Below, piece after piece: positions 40,251 to 49,333 of a stretch of 64,000 nt of DNA (the stretch's first letter is position 1; each line of letters opens with the position of its first letter). The stretch lies in NCBI RefSeq assembly GCF_964056675.1, contig NZ_OZ060371.1, forward strand, positions 62,001-126,000, written 5' to 3'. A program made the position numbers and the translations under genes. The notes beneath the pieces are model-generated. The model was not told where the DNA came from. It searched no databases and worked only from the letters and a program-made list of their open reading frames with translations. The DNA is from Buchnera aphidicola (Anoecia corni). Lineage in GTDB: Bacteria; Pseudomonadota; Gammaproteobacteria; Enterobacterales; Enterobacteriaceae.

Positions 40251-41023
40251 CAAAAAGAATTATTCCATGTCTAGATGTCAAAAACGGAAAAGTAGTTAAA
40301 GGTGTAAAATTTCGTAATCATAAAGTTATAGGAGAAATTCTACCCCTTATTTTAAGGTATCTTAAAGAAAATGCTGATGAAATAGTTTTATACGATATAA
40401 CAGCTTCCTCAAAAAAACATTTAATAGATAAACATTGGATAAAGAATATTGCTAAAATTATAACTATTCCTTTTTGTGTTGCAGGAGGAATTAATTCTGT
40501 AGATGATGCACGACAAATATTATCTTTAGGTGCCGACAAAATATCTATTAATTCTCCTGCTATTTCCAATCCGAATCTAATAAATGAAATTTCTAATACA
40601 TTTGGTGTTCAATGTATGGTTATTGGCATAGACTCTTGGTTTAATAATCAAACAAAATGCTATGAAGTATACCAATATACTGGAAGTAACAAAACAATAA
40701 AAAAAACAAAATTAACAACAGAATCTTGGGTTAAAGAAGTTCAAGATAGAGGAGCTGGAGAAATTGTAATAAATTCTATGAACCAAGATGGAGTAAATAG
40801 TGGATATAACATCGAACAATTTAAAAAAATTCGAGATTTATGTAAAATACCTCTCATAGCGTCCGGTGGAGCTGGAACAAAAAATCATTTTTATAATTTG
40901 TTTAGAAAAACAAATGTAGACGGAGCATTAGCAGCTTCAGTATTTCATAAAAAAATTATTAATATACAAAATTTAAAAAAATTTTTAAAGAAAAAAGGAA
41001 TAGAAGTTCGATTATGCCATTAA
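40244..41023 (+). CDS. hisF: Imidazole glycerol phosphate synthase, cyclase subunit
   Basis: Beta-alpha barrel that cyclises PRFAR using ammonia from HisH, giving IGP and AICAR. It has 259 residues (E. coli 258). The catalytic Asp is in [27 protein letters not shown] and [13 protein letters not shown] carry the phosphate-binding loops, and [14 protein letters not shown] is typical. Start overlaps hisA, stop overlaps hisI by ten bases. Confidence 0.97.
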   Translation: MLAKRIIPCLDVKNGKVVKGVKFRNHKVIGEILPLILRYLKENADEIVLYDITASSKKHLIDKHWIKNIAKIITIPFCVAGGINSVDDARQILSLGADKISINSPAISNPNLINEISNTFGVQCMVIGIDSWFNNQTKCYEVYQYTGSNKTIKKTKLTTESWVKEVQDRGAGEIVINSMNQDGVNSGYNIEQFKKIRDLCKIPLIASGGAGTKNHFYNLFRKTNVDGALAASVFHKKIINIQNLKKFLKKKGIEVRLCH

Positions 41024-41631
41024 AAATAAATGTAAAAAATCTAAATTGGAAAAAAACAGAAGGATATATACCTGGAATCATTCAACATTATATATCTGGA
41101 AAAATACTAATGCTTGGATATTTAAACAAAGAATCTTTAAAAAAAACAATAAAAGAAAAAAAAGTTACCTTTTATTCAAGAACTAAACAAAGATTGTGGA
41201 CTAAGGGAGAAACCTCTAAAAATTATTTAATAGTAAAACATATGTCCTCTGATTGCGATCAAGATACTATACTAATATTAGTAAAACCTTATGGGAATAC
41301 ATGCCATCTAAACAAAATTAGCTGTTTTTCAAATAAAATAGAAATTTTTTCATTTTTATTTCATTTAGAAAAAATTATAGATAGTAAGAAAAGTAAACAA
41401 GAAAAATCTTATACATCAAAACTATTAAAGTTAGGCATTCAAAGAATAGCACAAAAAGTTGGAGAAGAAGCAGTAGAAACTATATTAGCCTCCATGACTA
41501 AGAAAAAAAATGATTTGATAAACGAAGTATCAGATTTAATGTACCATTTATTAGTATTGTTAAACTTTAAAAAAATACAATTTAAAGAAATAATTCATAA
41601 TTTGCAAACACGAAATACTAAAAAAAATTAA
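41014..41631 (+). CDS. hisI: Bifunctional PR-AMP cyclohydrolase / PR-ATP pyrophosphatase
   Basis: Catalyses steps two and three of histidine synthesis; 205 residues (E. coli 203). The N-terminal cyclohydrolase has [26 protein letters not shown] and the metal site SSDCDQDT...CH. The C-terminal pyrophosphatase has [17 protein letters not shown] and [14 protein letters not shown]. Last gene of the operon. A small hairpin ATGCTA/TAGCAT begins about three bases after the stop, without a U tract. Confidence 0.97.
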   Translation: MPLKINVKNLNWKKTEGYIPGIIQHYISGKILMLGYLNKESLKKTIKEKKVTFYSRTKQRLWTKGETSKNYLIVKHMSSDCDQDTILILVKPYGNTCHLNKISCFSNKIEIFSFLFHLEKIIDSKKSKQEKSYTSKLLKLGIQRIAQKVGEEAVETILASMTKKKNDLINEVSDLMYHLLVLLNFKKIQFKEIIHNLQTRNTKKN

Positions 41632-41813
41632 TCATGCTATATTAGCATATAATAATAATTATAAATTACTTCATCTTAAAATTAATTCAAAAAAATAACT
41701 TCATTAAATTTTAATAAATATTTAAATATTAGATTTAATGATTATAAAAATAGTAATTAAATTGATCTAAGATGTTATTTTTCCGTAAAAATATAAATAC
41801 CTCAGGATTAAAT

Positions 41814-43223
41814 ATGATTAATAAAACAATTGGAGTTATTGGAGTAGGAGTAATGGGAAGCAATTTAATATTAAATATAGAAAGAAACGGTTATATAGTA
41901 TCTATATTTAATAGAACTAGTAATAAAACAAAATGCTTTTTCGAAAAAAATGCTGAAAAAAAAATAATTCCTTTTTTTAATATAAAAAATTTCATTTCGT
42001 CTTTAAAAAAACCTAGATGCATTATATTAATGGTTCAATCTGGAATAGCTACTGATAATACTATTAATAGCGTACTTCCTTATCTTAATAAAGAAGATAT
42101 CATAATTGACGGTGGAAATTCTTTTTATAAAGACTCTATTATAAGAAATAAAAATTTAGAAGAAAAAGGAATCTATTTTTTTGGAACAGGAATTTCTGGT
42201 GGATCAGAAGGTGCACTATTAGGACCAGCTATTATGCCTGGAGGTAATAAAAAAAAATATAAAGTAATACGATCTTTATTCAAAAAAATAGCAGCTAAAT
42301 ACCAAGGAGAACCATGCGTATCCTATATAGGTCCGGACGGATCAGGTCATTATGTAAAAATGATACACAACGGAATTGAATATAGTGACATGCAACTTAT
42401 TTCAGAAGTATACGCTTTATTAAAACTAGGGTTACATCTAAATAATAAAGATATATCTAATATATTTTCTAATTGGAATAAAGGAGAACTGAATAGTTAT
42501 CTGATAAACATAACAAAAAACATTTTTTTAAAAAAAGATGCACAAACTAATAAAGATTTAATTGATTTAATATCCGATAAAGCAGGAAATAAAGGTACTG
42601 GAACTTGGACAGTACAAAGCGCTTTAGAATTAGGAGAACCTCTATCTTTAATAAGTGAATCTGTTTTTTTTAGATATTTATCATCTCTAACATCCCAGAG
42701 AAAAACTGCATCAAAATATATAGATATTAAATCGCCTAATCCACTGAACTTTAAAAATAAACTACTTTTTATTGAAAAAATAAGAAAATCTTTATATCTA
42801 GGTAAAATACTCGCTTATTCGCAGGGTTTTTCTTTATTAAAAACTGCTTGTCAACACTATAATTGGAATCTAAATCTAAGTAAAATTTCTAAAATTTTTC
42901 GATCAGGATGTATAATTCAAGCTAGTTTTTTAGACAAAATTAGTCAAGAATTTTCTAACAATAAAGATATCAAAAATCTTCTACTAACTTCTTTTTTTTC
43001 TTCTATTGCAAAAGAATATCAAGAATCTTTACGCTCAGTTGTAGCGTACGCAATACAAACAAAAATTCCAGTACCTGTATTATCTTCTTCTATAGCTTAT
43101 TATGATGGATACCACTCTTCTCATTTATCAACAAATTTAATTCAAGCTCAAAGAGATTATTTTGGATCTCATACTTATAATAGAACAGATAAAAACGGAT
43201 CCTTTACTAGTAACTGGACGTAA
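41814..43223 (+). CDS. gnd: 6-phosphogluconate dehydrogenase
   Basis: Makes ribulose 5-phosphate and NADPH in the oxidative pentose phosphate pathway. I start at the ATG preceded by AGGA (469 residues, E. coli 468); an ATG 42 bases upstream lacks a good ribosome site. The NADP-binding GVIGVGVMGSNL, IIDGGNSFYKDS, GISGGSEGAL, KMIHNGIEYSDMQL and the C-terminal AQRDYFGSHTY are intact. Follows the his operon as in E. coli. Confidence 0.97.
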   Translation: MINKTIGVIGVGVMGSNLILNIERNGYIVSIFNRTSNKTKCFFEKNAEKKIIPFFNIKNFISSLKKPRCIILMVQSGIATDNTINSVLPYLNKEDIIIDGGNSFYKDSIIRNKNLEEKGIYFFGTGISGGSEGALLGPAIMPGGNKKKYKVIRSLFKKIAAKYQGEPCVSYIGPDGSGHYVKMIHNGIEYSDMQLISEVYALLKLGLHLNNKDISNIFSNWNKGELNSYLINITKNIFLKKDAQTNKDLIDLISDKAGNKGTGTWTVQSALELGEPLSLISESVFFRYLSSLTSQRKTASKYIDIKSPNPLNFKNKLLFIEKIRKSLYLGKILAYSQGFSLLKTACQHYNWNLNLSKISKIFRSGCIIQASFLDKISQEFSNNKDIKNLLLTSFFSSIAKEYQESLRSVVAYAIQTKIPVPVLSSSIAYYDGYHSSHLSTNLIQAQRDYFGSHTYNRTDKNGSFTSNWT

Positions 43224-43497
43224 GTTTTATATTTAAAAATACGATTGTTTAAAAACTGTAAATGTATATTTAATATATACCTTAACAGTTAATCACTTAT
43301 ACTAATATTATTAATATTAATACTATTAAAAATTTCTATTTTTTATTATACAAAATTTAATTTTTATTCCTATAAAACTATAAATTTCTACTTTAACTAT
43401 TTTTTTGATTGAACTATACTTTAAAAAAAACTAAAAATTCTATATTTATATTCAATAAAAAAAAATATATATTATTTACATAAAAAATAGGATAAAT

Positions 43498-44079
43498 ATG
43501 AGATTATCTGATGAAGATATAAAATTATGGTTAAATGAAAAAAAACTGATTATAAATCCTCGTCCAAAAGATAATTGCGTTCATGGAATTACTGTTGATC
43601 TTACCTTAAGTAATAGATTTAGAACTATAAAAAATCATTCCATTGCATTCATAAATTTAAATGCATCTAAAAAAAATATTAATAGAACACTGGATAAGGT
43701 AATGAGCAATGAAATTGTTTTAAAAAAACAAAAACCGTTTTTTTTACAACCAGGTTCGTTTGCATTAGCTATGACTCGAGAAGAATTAACTTTACCAAAC
43801 AACTTAGTTGGTTGGCTAGATGGGAAATCTTCTTTAGCTAGATTAGGATTAATGATTCATGCGACTTCTCATAGAATAGATCCTGGATGGAAAGGAAATA
43901 TAGTATTAGAATTTTTTAATTCAAGTAATATAGTACTAGCTGTATATCCAAGAATGTTTATTGCTGCTATAAGTTTTGAAAAATTATCTAAACCGGTAAA
44001 AACGCCTTATAATAGTCGTGTTAATGCTAAATATTTTGGGCAAAAAAATATAATCAGTAGTCGAATAAATCAAGATTAA
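43498..44079 (+). CDS. dcd: dCTP deaminase
   Basis: Deaminates dCTP to dUTP, the route to dTTP precursors. It has 193 residues, as in E. coli. The signature WLDGKSSLARLGLMIHATSHRIDPGWKG contains the catalytic region, followed by VLEFFN with the catalytic Glu. GGA lies upstream of the ATG. Between gnd and metG. Confidence 0.97.
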   Translation: MRLSDEDIKLWLNEKKLIINPRPKDNCVHGITVDLTLSNRFRTIKNHSIAFINLNASKKNINRTLDKVMSNEIVLKKQKPFFLQPGSFALAMTREELTLPNNLVGWLDGKSSLARLGLMIHATSHRIDPGWKGNIVLEFFNSSNIVLAVYPRMFIAAISFEKLSKPVKTPYNSRVNAKYFGQKNIISSRINQD

Positions 44080-44283
44080 ATAGTTCCTTAAGTTTTATAA
44101 CTATAAATACGCTATTATAATGTTAAAACATATATCATTCAGATGATTATCTGCATTTCATAATAGTATTTATTGTATTATATATACAATATACACACAT
44201 TTTAATTTATCATCGATATATATATATTTTCTACATTACATATATATAAATATATATATACATATCTATATATGTACTTTACT

Positions 44284-45933
44284 ATGAAAAAAACAAAAAA
44301 AAAAATTTTAGTTACCTGCGCTTTTCCTTATGCTAATGGATCTATACATCTAGGTCATCTTTTAGAACATATTCAAGCTGATATTTGGGTTAAATATTTA
44401 AGAATGACCGGTAATACAGTATGGTTTATTTGTGCTGATGATGCTCACGGAACTCCTATATTATTAAAATCAAAAGAACTAGGTATTACTCCTAAAAAAC
44501 TAATTACACAAAACTATATTGAACATAAACTTGATTTTTCTAAATTTAATATTAAATATGATTTATACAGTTCTACACATAGTTCAGAAAATTTAAAAAC
44601 AGTTAATAAAATTTTTAATATTCTAGAAAAAAAAAAATTAATTATTGAAAAAAAAATCTCTCAATTATACGATATACAACATAATATGTTTTTACCTGAT
44701 AGACTAGTTAAAGGAGATTGTCCTAGTTGTTATAAAAAAAATCAATTTGGAGATAACTGTGAATTTTGTGGGAGTACATATGATGCTATTAATCTAAAAA
44801 ATCCAATGTCCTTGATATCAAATAAAAAACCTATCTTAAAATCATCAAGTCACTTATTCTTTAACATAAAAAAATATGAAAAAAAAATAAAAAAATGGAT
44901 TTGTTCTATACAACTGCAAAAATCTGTATTAAATAAAACCAATGAATGGTTTAAAGCTGGATTAAAAGATTGGAATATATCAAGAGATGCTCCTTATTTT
45001 GGATTTTTAATTCCAAATTACGTAAATAAATATTTTTATGTATGGTTAGATGCACCTATCGGATACATAAGTACTTTTAAAAAACTATGTGAAAAAGAAA
45101 AAAAAATTCAGTTTAACGAATTTTGGAAAAAAAACACATCTACTGAGCTTTATCATTTTATAGGAAAAGATATTATTTATTTTCATACACTATTTTGGCC
45201 TGCTATATTGACCTCTGTTTCTTATAGAAAACCAACAAATATATTTGTACATGGGTATGTAACTTTAAATGGAAAAAAACTTTCGAAATCTAAAGGATCA
45301 TCAATATTAGCTAAAAATTGGATTAAAACATTTAACTCAGATAGTTTACGATATTACTACGCTAGTAAATCATCTTCAACAATACAAGATATCGAAATAA
45401 ACTTAGAAGACTTTTATAAAAAAATTAATAGTGATATTGTAAATAAAATCGTGAATCTAGCATCTAGAAGTGCTAGTTTTATTCATAAATATTTCCAAAA
45501 TACCTTATCTAAAAATTTGTCAGATGTTTATATATACAAAAAAATACTACAATACTCTCAATTAATAGAAGATTTATATCAAAAAAGAGAGTTTGGATCT
45601 GTTACAAGAAAAATTATAAAATGCACAGATATTGCTAATACATATTTTAGCGAAAAAAAACCATGGACTTTACTAAATAAAAAAAATCAACAAAAAAAGT
45701 TACATGAAATATGTTCTATAAGCTTAAACTTATTTCGTATCATCGCTACTTGGATTACACCAATTACACCTGATCTATCTAAAAAAATTGAAAAATTTTT
45801 GCTGATTAAATTAAATTGGAATAATATAAAAAGACCATTATTAAATCATAAAATTGCTTCATTTTCTACTTTATACAATAGAATACATAAAAAAGATATT
45901 ATAAAATTTCTTAAAAACAATAAATATTCTTAA
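44284..45933 (+). CDS. metG: Methionine-tRNA ligase without the C-terminal tRNA-binding domain
   Basis: Charges initiator and elongator tRNA-Met. The HIGH motif appears as SIHLGHLLEH near residue 22, and the KMSKS loop as KKLSKSKGSS near residue 338. The zinc knuckle is complete (CPSCYKKNQFGDNCEFC). Length is about 549 against 677 in E. coli: the C-terminal EMAPII-like dimerisation and tRNA-binding domain is absent, which the catalytic core can tolerate. Two ATGs (44272 and 44284) precede the conserved KKILVTCAFPY; neither has a clear ribosome site, and I chose the second. Confidence 0.95.
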   Translation: MKKTKKKILVTCAFPYANGSIHLGHLLEHIQADIWVKYLRMTGNTVWFICADDAHGTPILLKSKELGITPKKLITQNYIEHKLDFSKFNIKYDLYSSTHSSENLKTVNKIFNILEKKKLIIEKKISQLYDIQHNMFLPDRLVKGDCPSCYKKNQFGDNCEFCGSTYDAINLKNPMSLISNKKPILKSSSHLFFNIKKYEKKIKKWICSIQLQKSVLNKTNEWFKAGLKDWNISRDAPYFGFLIPNYVNKYFYVWLDAPIGYISTFKKLCEKEKKIQFNEFWKKNTSTELYHFIGKDIIYFHTLFWPAILTSVSYRKPTNIFVHGYVTLNGKKLSKSKGSSILAKNWIKTFNSDSLRYYYASKSSSTIQDIEINLEDFYKKINSDIVNKIVNLASRSASFIHKYFQNTLSKNLSDVYIYKKILQYSQLIEDLYQKREFGSVTRKIIKCTDIANTYFSEKKPWTLLNKKNQQKKLHEICSISLNLFRIIATWITPITPDLSKKIEKFLLIKLNWNNIKRPLLNHKIASFSTLYNRIHKKDIIKFLKNNKYS

Positions 45934-45987
45934 TTAAGATAAAAATATTAAACTTAATAATACAATATATTAGCTATTGTAATAATA

Positions 45988-47306
45988 TTACATGTTATTT
46001 ATCAGAAAACTATTCCAAGAAATAAACCATGATTTTTTATTTTTTTTAGTTGCACTATTGTTTGCTAAAAATATACCAGGTGCAGCTATAAAATCACTAT
46101 TATAAAATACAAAAGGAATTCTATTTCTATACCAAGGAGGAATGTTAAATTCTTGAAATATTTTTTTTACTTGTCTACTACCACTCCTTCCAAAAATAGA
46201 TATTCGACCAGATAATATGAATCTAATATTAATTATATCATTTTTTTTAGGAATTGGAATTTTCATCCCATAACTATTATTTTCTAAAAACCCAAAATGA
46301 TAGGGTAATTCTAAAGGATAATTTGTATTATGCCATATTAATATTAAAGAACTTATCGAAGGTAATACAGGAACAATATATATATATCTTTTATATCTTC
46401 TTATTTCAGATTTATTAATAATTATTTTAGGATTTGCATCTTTTTTACTATTTATTACTTCTTTCAAAACTTTTTCAATTATAGAATAAGAAGGTATTTT
46501 ATTATTATTTTTTAAAATCCAATTTCGGACTATTACTTTTCTTATACTAATATCTAAAAACAACATATTAAAAAAATTTAATATTGAATCTAATAACATG
46601 TTTTTTCTTAAAAACTGACCTGCTATGTTATTAGCAATTTTTACATAATCTGAACAAATTGCTGAAGATCTAGAACAAGTATTTAGAAAAGAAGGCCATC
46701 TTTTCTCCAAAACAGGAATAATCTCTTTTCTTATAAAATTTCTATCATAGTAGATATTATTATTACTATTATCTGTAATCCAAATTAATTTTTTTTTAAA
46801 TGCAAAACGTTCTATTTGTTTTTTAGATACATTAAGAAATGGTCGAATTAATAACTTGTTTTTATCTAAAAAAGTATATAATTTCATTCCTGATAATCCA
46901 GTAGGACCACTTCCTCTTTTTAGAGATAAAAAAAAAGTCTCACACTGATCATTTAAATGATGTGCTGTAATTACTACTTCTTTAGGAAGCAGTATTTTTT
47001 TTATTATATTATAACGAATAACTCGAGCTACTTCTTCAAAATTTTTTTTTACAGATATTTTTTTTACATGTTTAATAATTAATTCTAAGTTATATTTTTT
47101 ACATAATTGAATACAATGTTTAACTGTATTTAATGAATGTTTAAAAACATTATAATTAACGTGTAGTACTCTAATATTAATAAAAGAATAATATTTTTTT
47201 AATTTCATTAATTTATATAACAAGACAGTAGAATCTATACCACCACTGTATGATATTAAAACTGAATTGTTTTTATAAATATTAATTTTTTTTTTAAGTT
47301 TTCCAT
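45988..47306 (-). CDS. tilS: tRNA(Ile)-lysidine synthase, 5' end frameshifted at a poly(A) tract
   Basis: Converts C34 of tRNA-Ile(CAU) to lysidine so it reads AUA, an abundant codon in this genome. The long frame has only a TTG start (47223), which lies after the ATP-binding loop SGGIDST and so cannot be the true start. An ATG at 47306 reads MENLKKK up to an A10 tract (coding strand; 47286-47295). One extra A joins it to INIYKNNSVLISYSGGIDSTVLL, spacing the loop as in E. coli. Total about 439 residues (E. coli 432). HLNDQCETFFLSLKRGSGP, the RNF motif in YYDRNFIR and the C-terminal IFGRSGSRQVKKIFQE are intact. TilS is normally essential. Confidence 0.9.
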
Positions 47307-47499
47307 ATAGTAAATATATTTATATTATAAAAATGCTTATTATTTTTTTTAAAAATTAGAACAATTTATAATTGTAAAAAAAAATTCTAAAACATAGACT
47401 ATATATATAGCAAAAACATTCTATCTATATTTTTTAATATACAGTATCTATTTTTTAACGATACCCTTATGACCTAAATTCAATTAAAATTTATTACTA

Positions 47500-47572
47500 T
47501 ACGTCCGAGTGGACTTGAACCACTGACTTTCACTATGTCATAGTGATGCTCTACCATCTGAACTACGGACGT
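47500..47572 (-). tRNA. tRNA-Val (anticodon GAC)
   Basis: A 73-nt cloverleaf on the minus strand: acceptor ACGTCCG/CGGACGT, anticodon stem TCACT/AGTGA, loop ATGACAT with anticodon GAC, T-stem AGTGG/CCACT with loop TTCAAGT, discriminator A. It reads GUC and GUU. With tRNA-Val(UAC) at 4633-4705 it covers all valine codons. Confidence 0.92.
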
Positions 47573-48530
47573 AATAATTTTATGATAAAACAAACAAAAA
47601 TATATCGTTTATATTAAATCAAATTCATATTTTATTCAATAAAAATTACATAAAAAACTCTAATCAAATTTACATGTAACATATATATATATATGTAGAA
47701 CTATATTTTATTTTAATTATTAACATATAGACGAATATAAAAAATATTTTTTTATATAGATACAATGCATATGAAAATAACAAATACATTCATATGTAAT
47801 GACGTAACAATATATTACCTAGAATAATTCAAACGATTAATATAATTATCGTATATATATGTATATATAAATAAATATATTTCTAAATAATAAATTCGCA
47901 TTACTATTTTTAATCTATTGTAATAGAATTATTTTTTAACTAAAAATATTATTTTTTTTATATTTTCTATTTAAGCAATTAAATATAACTTTTAAGTTAT
48001 AAAATATAATTTATATTATATTAATAATTTAAAATATTAATTTACAAAATATTATATTCAAAATAAAAAAAATATATATATATCAAGTCTATACATATTT
48101 CAAGTCTATACTCTATATTTAACTATTACAAATCAAAATTTTTATTCTGTAAAATATATATTTTATATACATTTAAAAAACTGTTTAATATAAAAAATTA
48201 AATTATATTAATTAAATACGAAATATTCTTATTTATTTTTTTTAAATTTTATAATACTGTTTATATATTATTATATTAAGTTTATAAATTTCAAATTATT
48301 AGATTTTTATTTATTTACATACATAAACTTTTATCAATTTATAGAAATCAACACAAATGTTTTTTCCATAAACAGCTGAATATTTTATTATTTTAAATAT
48401 TTTACTTAAGAATTATCTTGTAAAATAAAAAATTTATGCAAGTATCTCATCAAATATTAAATTTATAATATCAATAGATAATAAAACAAATTATTTCTTT
48501 AAAATAAACCTAAAAATTGAAACGAATTTT
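47573..48530. other. Non-coding stretch of nearly 1 kb upstream of nth
   Basis: No gene is recognisable; all frames are short. In E. coli nth is the last gene of the rsxABCDGE-nth operon, so this is where an Rsx electron-transport operon would lie. None of its membrane or iron-sulfur motifs can be seen. Interpreted, by gene order, as an eroded region. Confidence 0.6.
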
Positions 48531-49163
48531 ATGAATAAAACTAAACGGTTTAAAATAATACATATTTTGAATACTGAAAATCCTTTTCCAAAATCAGAAT
48601 TGAATTTTAATTCTAGTTTTGAACTTTTAATTTCTGTTATGCTTTCAGCTCAAACTAAAGATAAAAGTGTAAATAATATTACTAATATTTTATACCCTAT
48701 TGCAAATACACCTGAAAAATTTATAAAATTAGGAATTTTAAAATTAAAAAATCATTTAAAAAGTATAGGATTATACAATAAAAAAGCAGAAAATATCATT
48801 AATATATCTAAAACATTTATCAAAAAAAAATATAACTTTGTTCCCAATAAAAGATCTTTTTTAGAATCTCTTCCAGGAGTAGGAAGAAAAACAACAAATG
48901 TCGTATTAAGTACTTTATATAACATAAAAACTATAGCTGTAGATACGCATGTATTCAGAGTATCTAATAGAAGCCACTTTGCTTTAGGAAAAAATGTAAA
49001 AGAAGTTGAAAAAAAACTCATGAAAGTTGTTCCAAAACAATATATTCATAAAATACATCATTGGTTTGTACTTCATGGCCGTTATATTTGTAAGTCCAAA
49101 AAACCTATATGTAAAAAATGCTGTATTAAACATTATTGTGAATATAAAAAAAAAAATGAATAA
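48531..49163 (+). CDS. nth: Endonuclease III (DNA glycosylase/AP lyase)
   Basis: Removes oxidised pyrimidines from DNA. It has 210 residues (E. coli 211). The helix-hairpin-helix ESLPGVGRKTTNVVL carries the catalytic lysine, and AVDTHVFRVSNR the catalytic aspartate. The C-terminal [4Fe-4S] cysteines are in RYICKSKKPICKKCCIKHYC. One of few base-excision genes expected in a reduced genome. Confidence 0.96.
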   Translation: MNKTKRFKIIHILNTENPFPKSELNFNSSFELLISVMLSAQTKDKSVNNITNILYPIANTPEKFIKLGILKLKNHLKSIGLYNKKAENIINISKTFIKKKYNFVPNKRSFLESLPGVGRKTTNVVLSTLYNIKTIAVDTHVFRVSNRSHFALGKNVKEVEKKLMKVVPKQYIHKIHHWFVLHGRYICKSKKPICKKCCIKHYCEYKKKNE

Positions 49164-49333
49164 ATTCATTACATTTATATTTTTGTAATATATATATATG
49201 TATATCTTTAAATATTAGAAAACTATTTAAATATTCGTATCATTTTATTAATGCAATAAATTAACACATGTCTATGTCAAGATTCATAAACACATTCTCA
49301 TATATTTCTACTACACATTTCGTTGGAATAAAT

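Noticed and set aside
34559..41631. Horizontally acquired his operon
   Set aside because: Gene order, overlaps and residues follow E. coli closely, and base composition equals its neighbours; it is vertically inherited.
44160..44275. TA-rich microsatellites (here and near 6500, 6660 and 15250) as control elements
   Set aside because: Simple TA repeats are frequent in all gaps here and show no position-specific pattern.
47500..47572. Reading this tRNA as tRNA-Asp
   Set aside because: The 5' half (GTAGTTCAG) resembles tRNA-Asp, but the anticodon in the seven-base loop is GAC (Val), not GTC.
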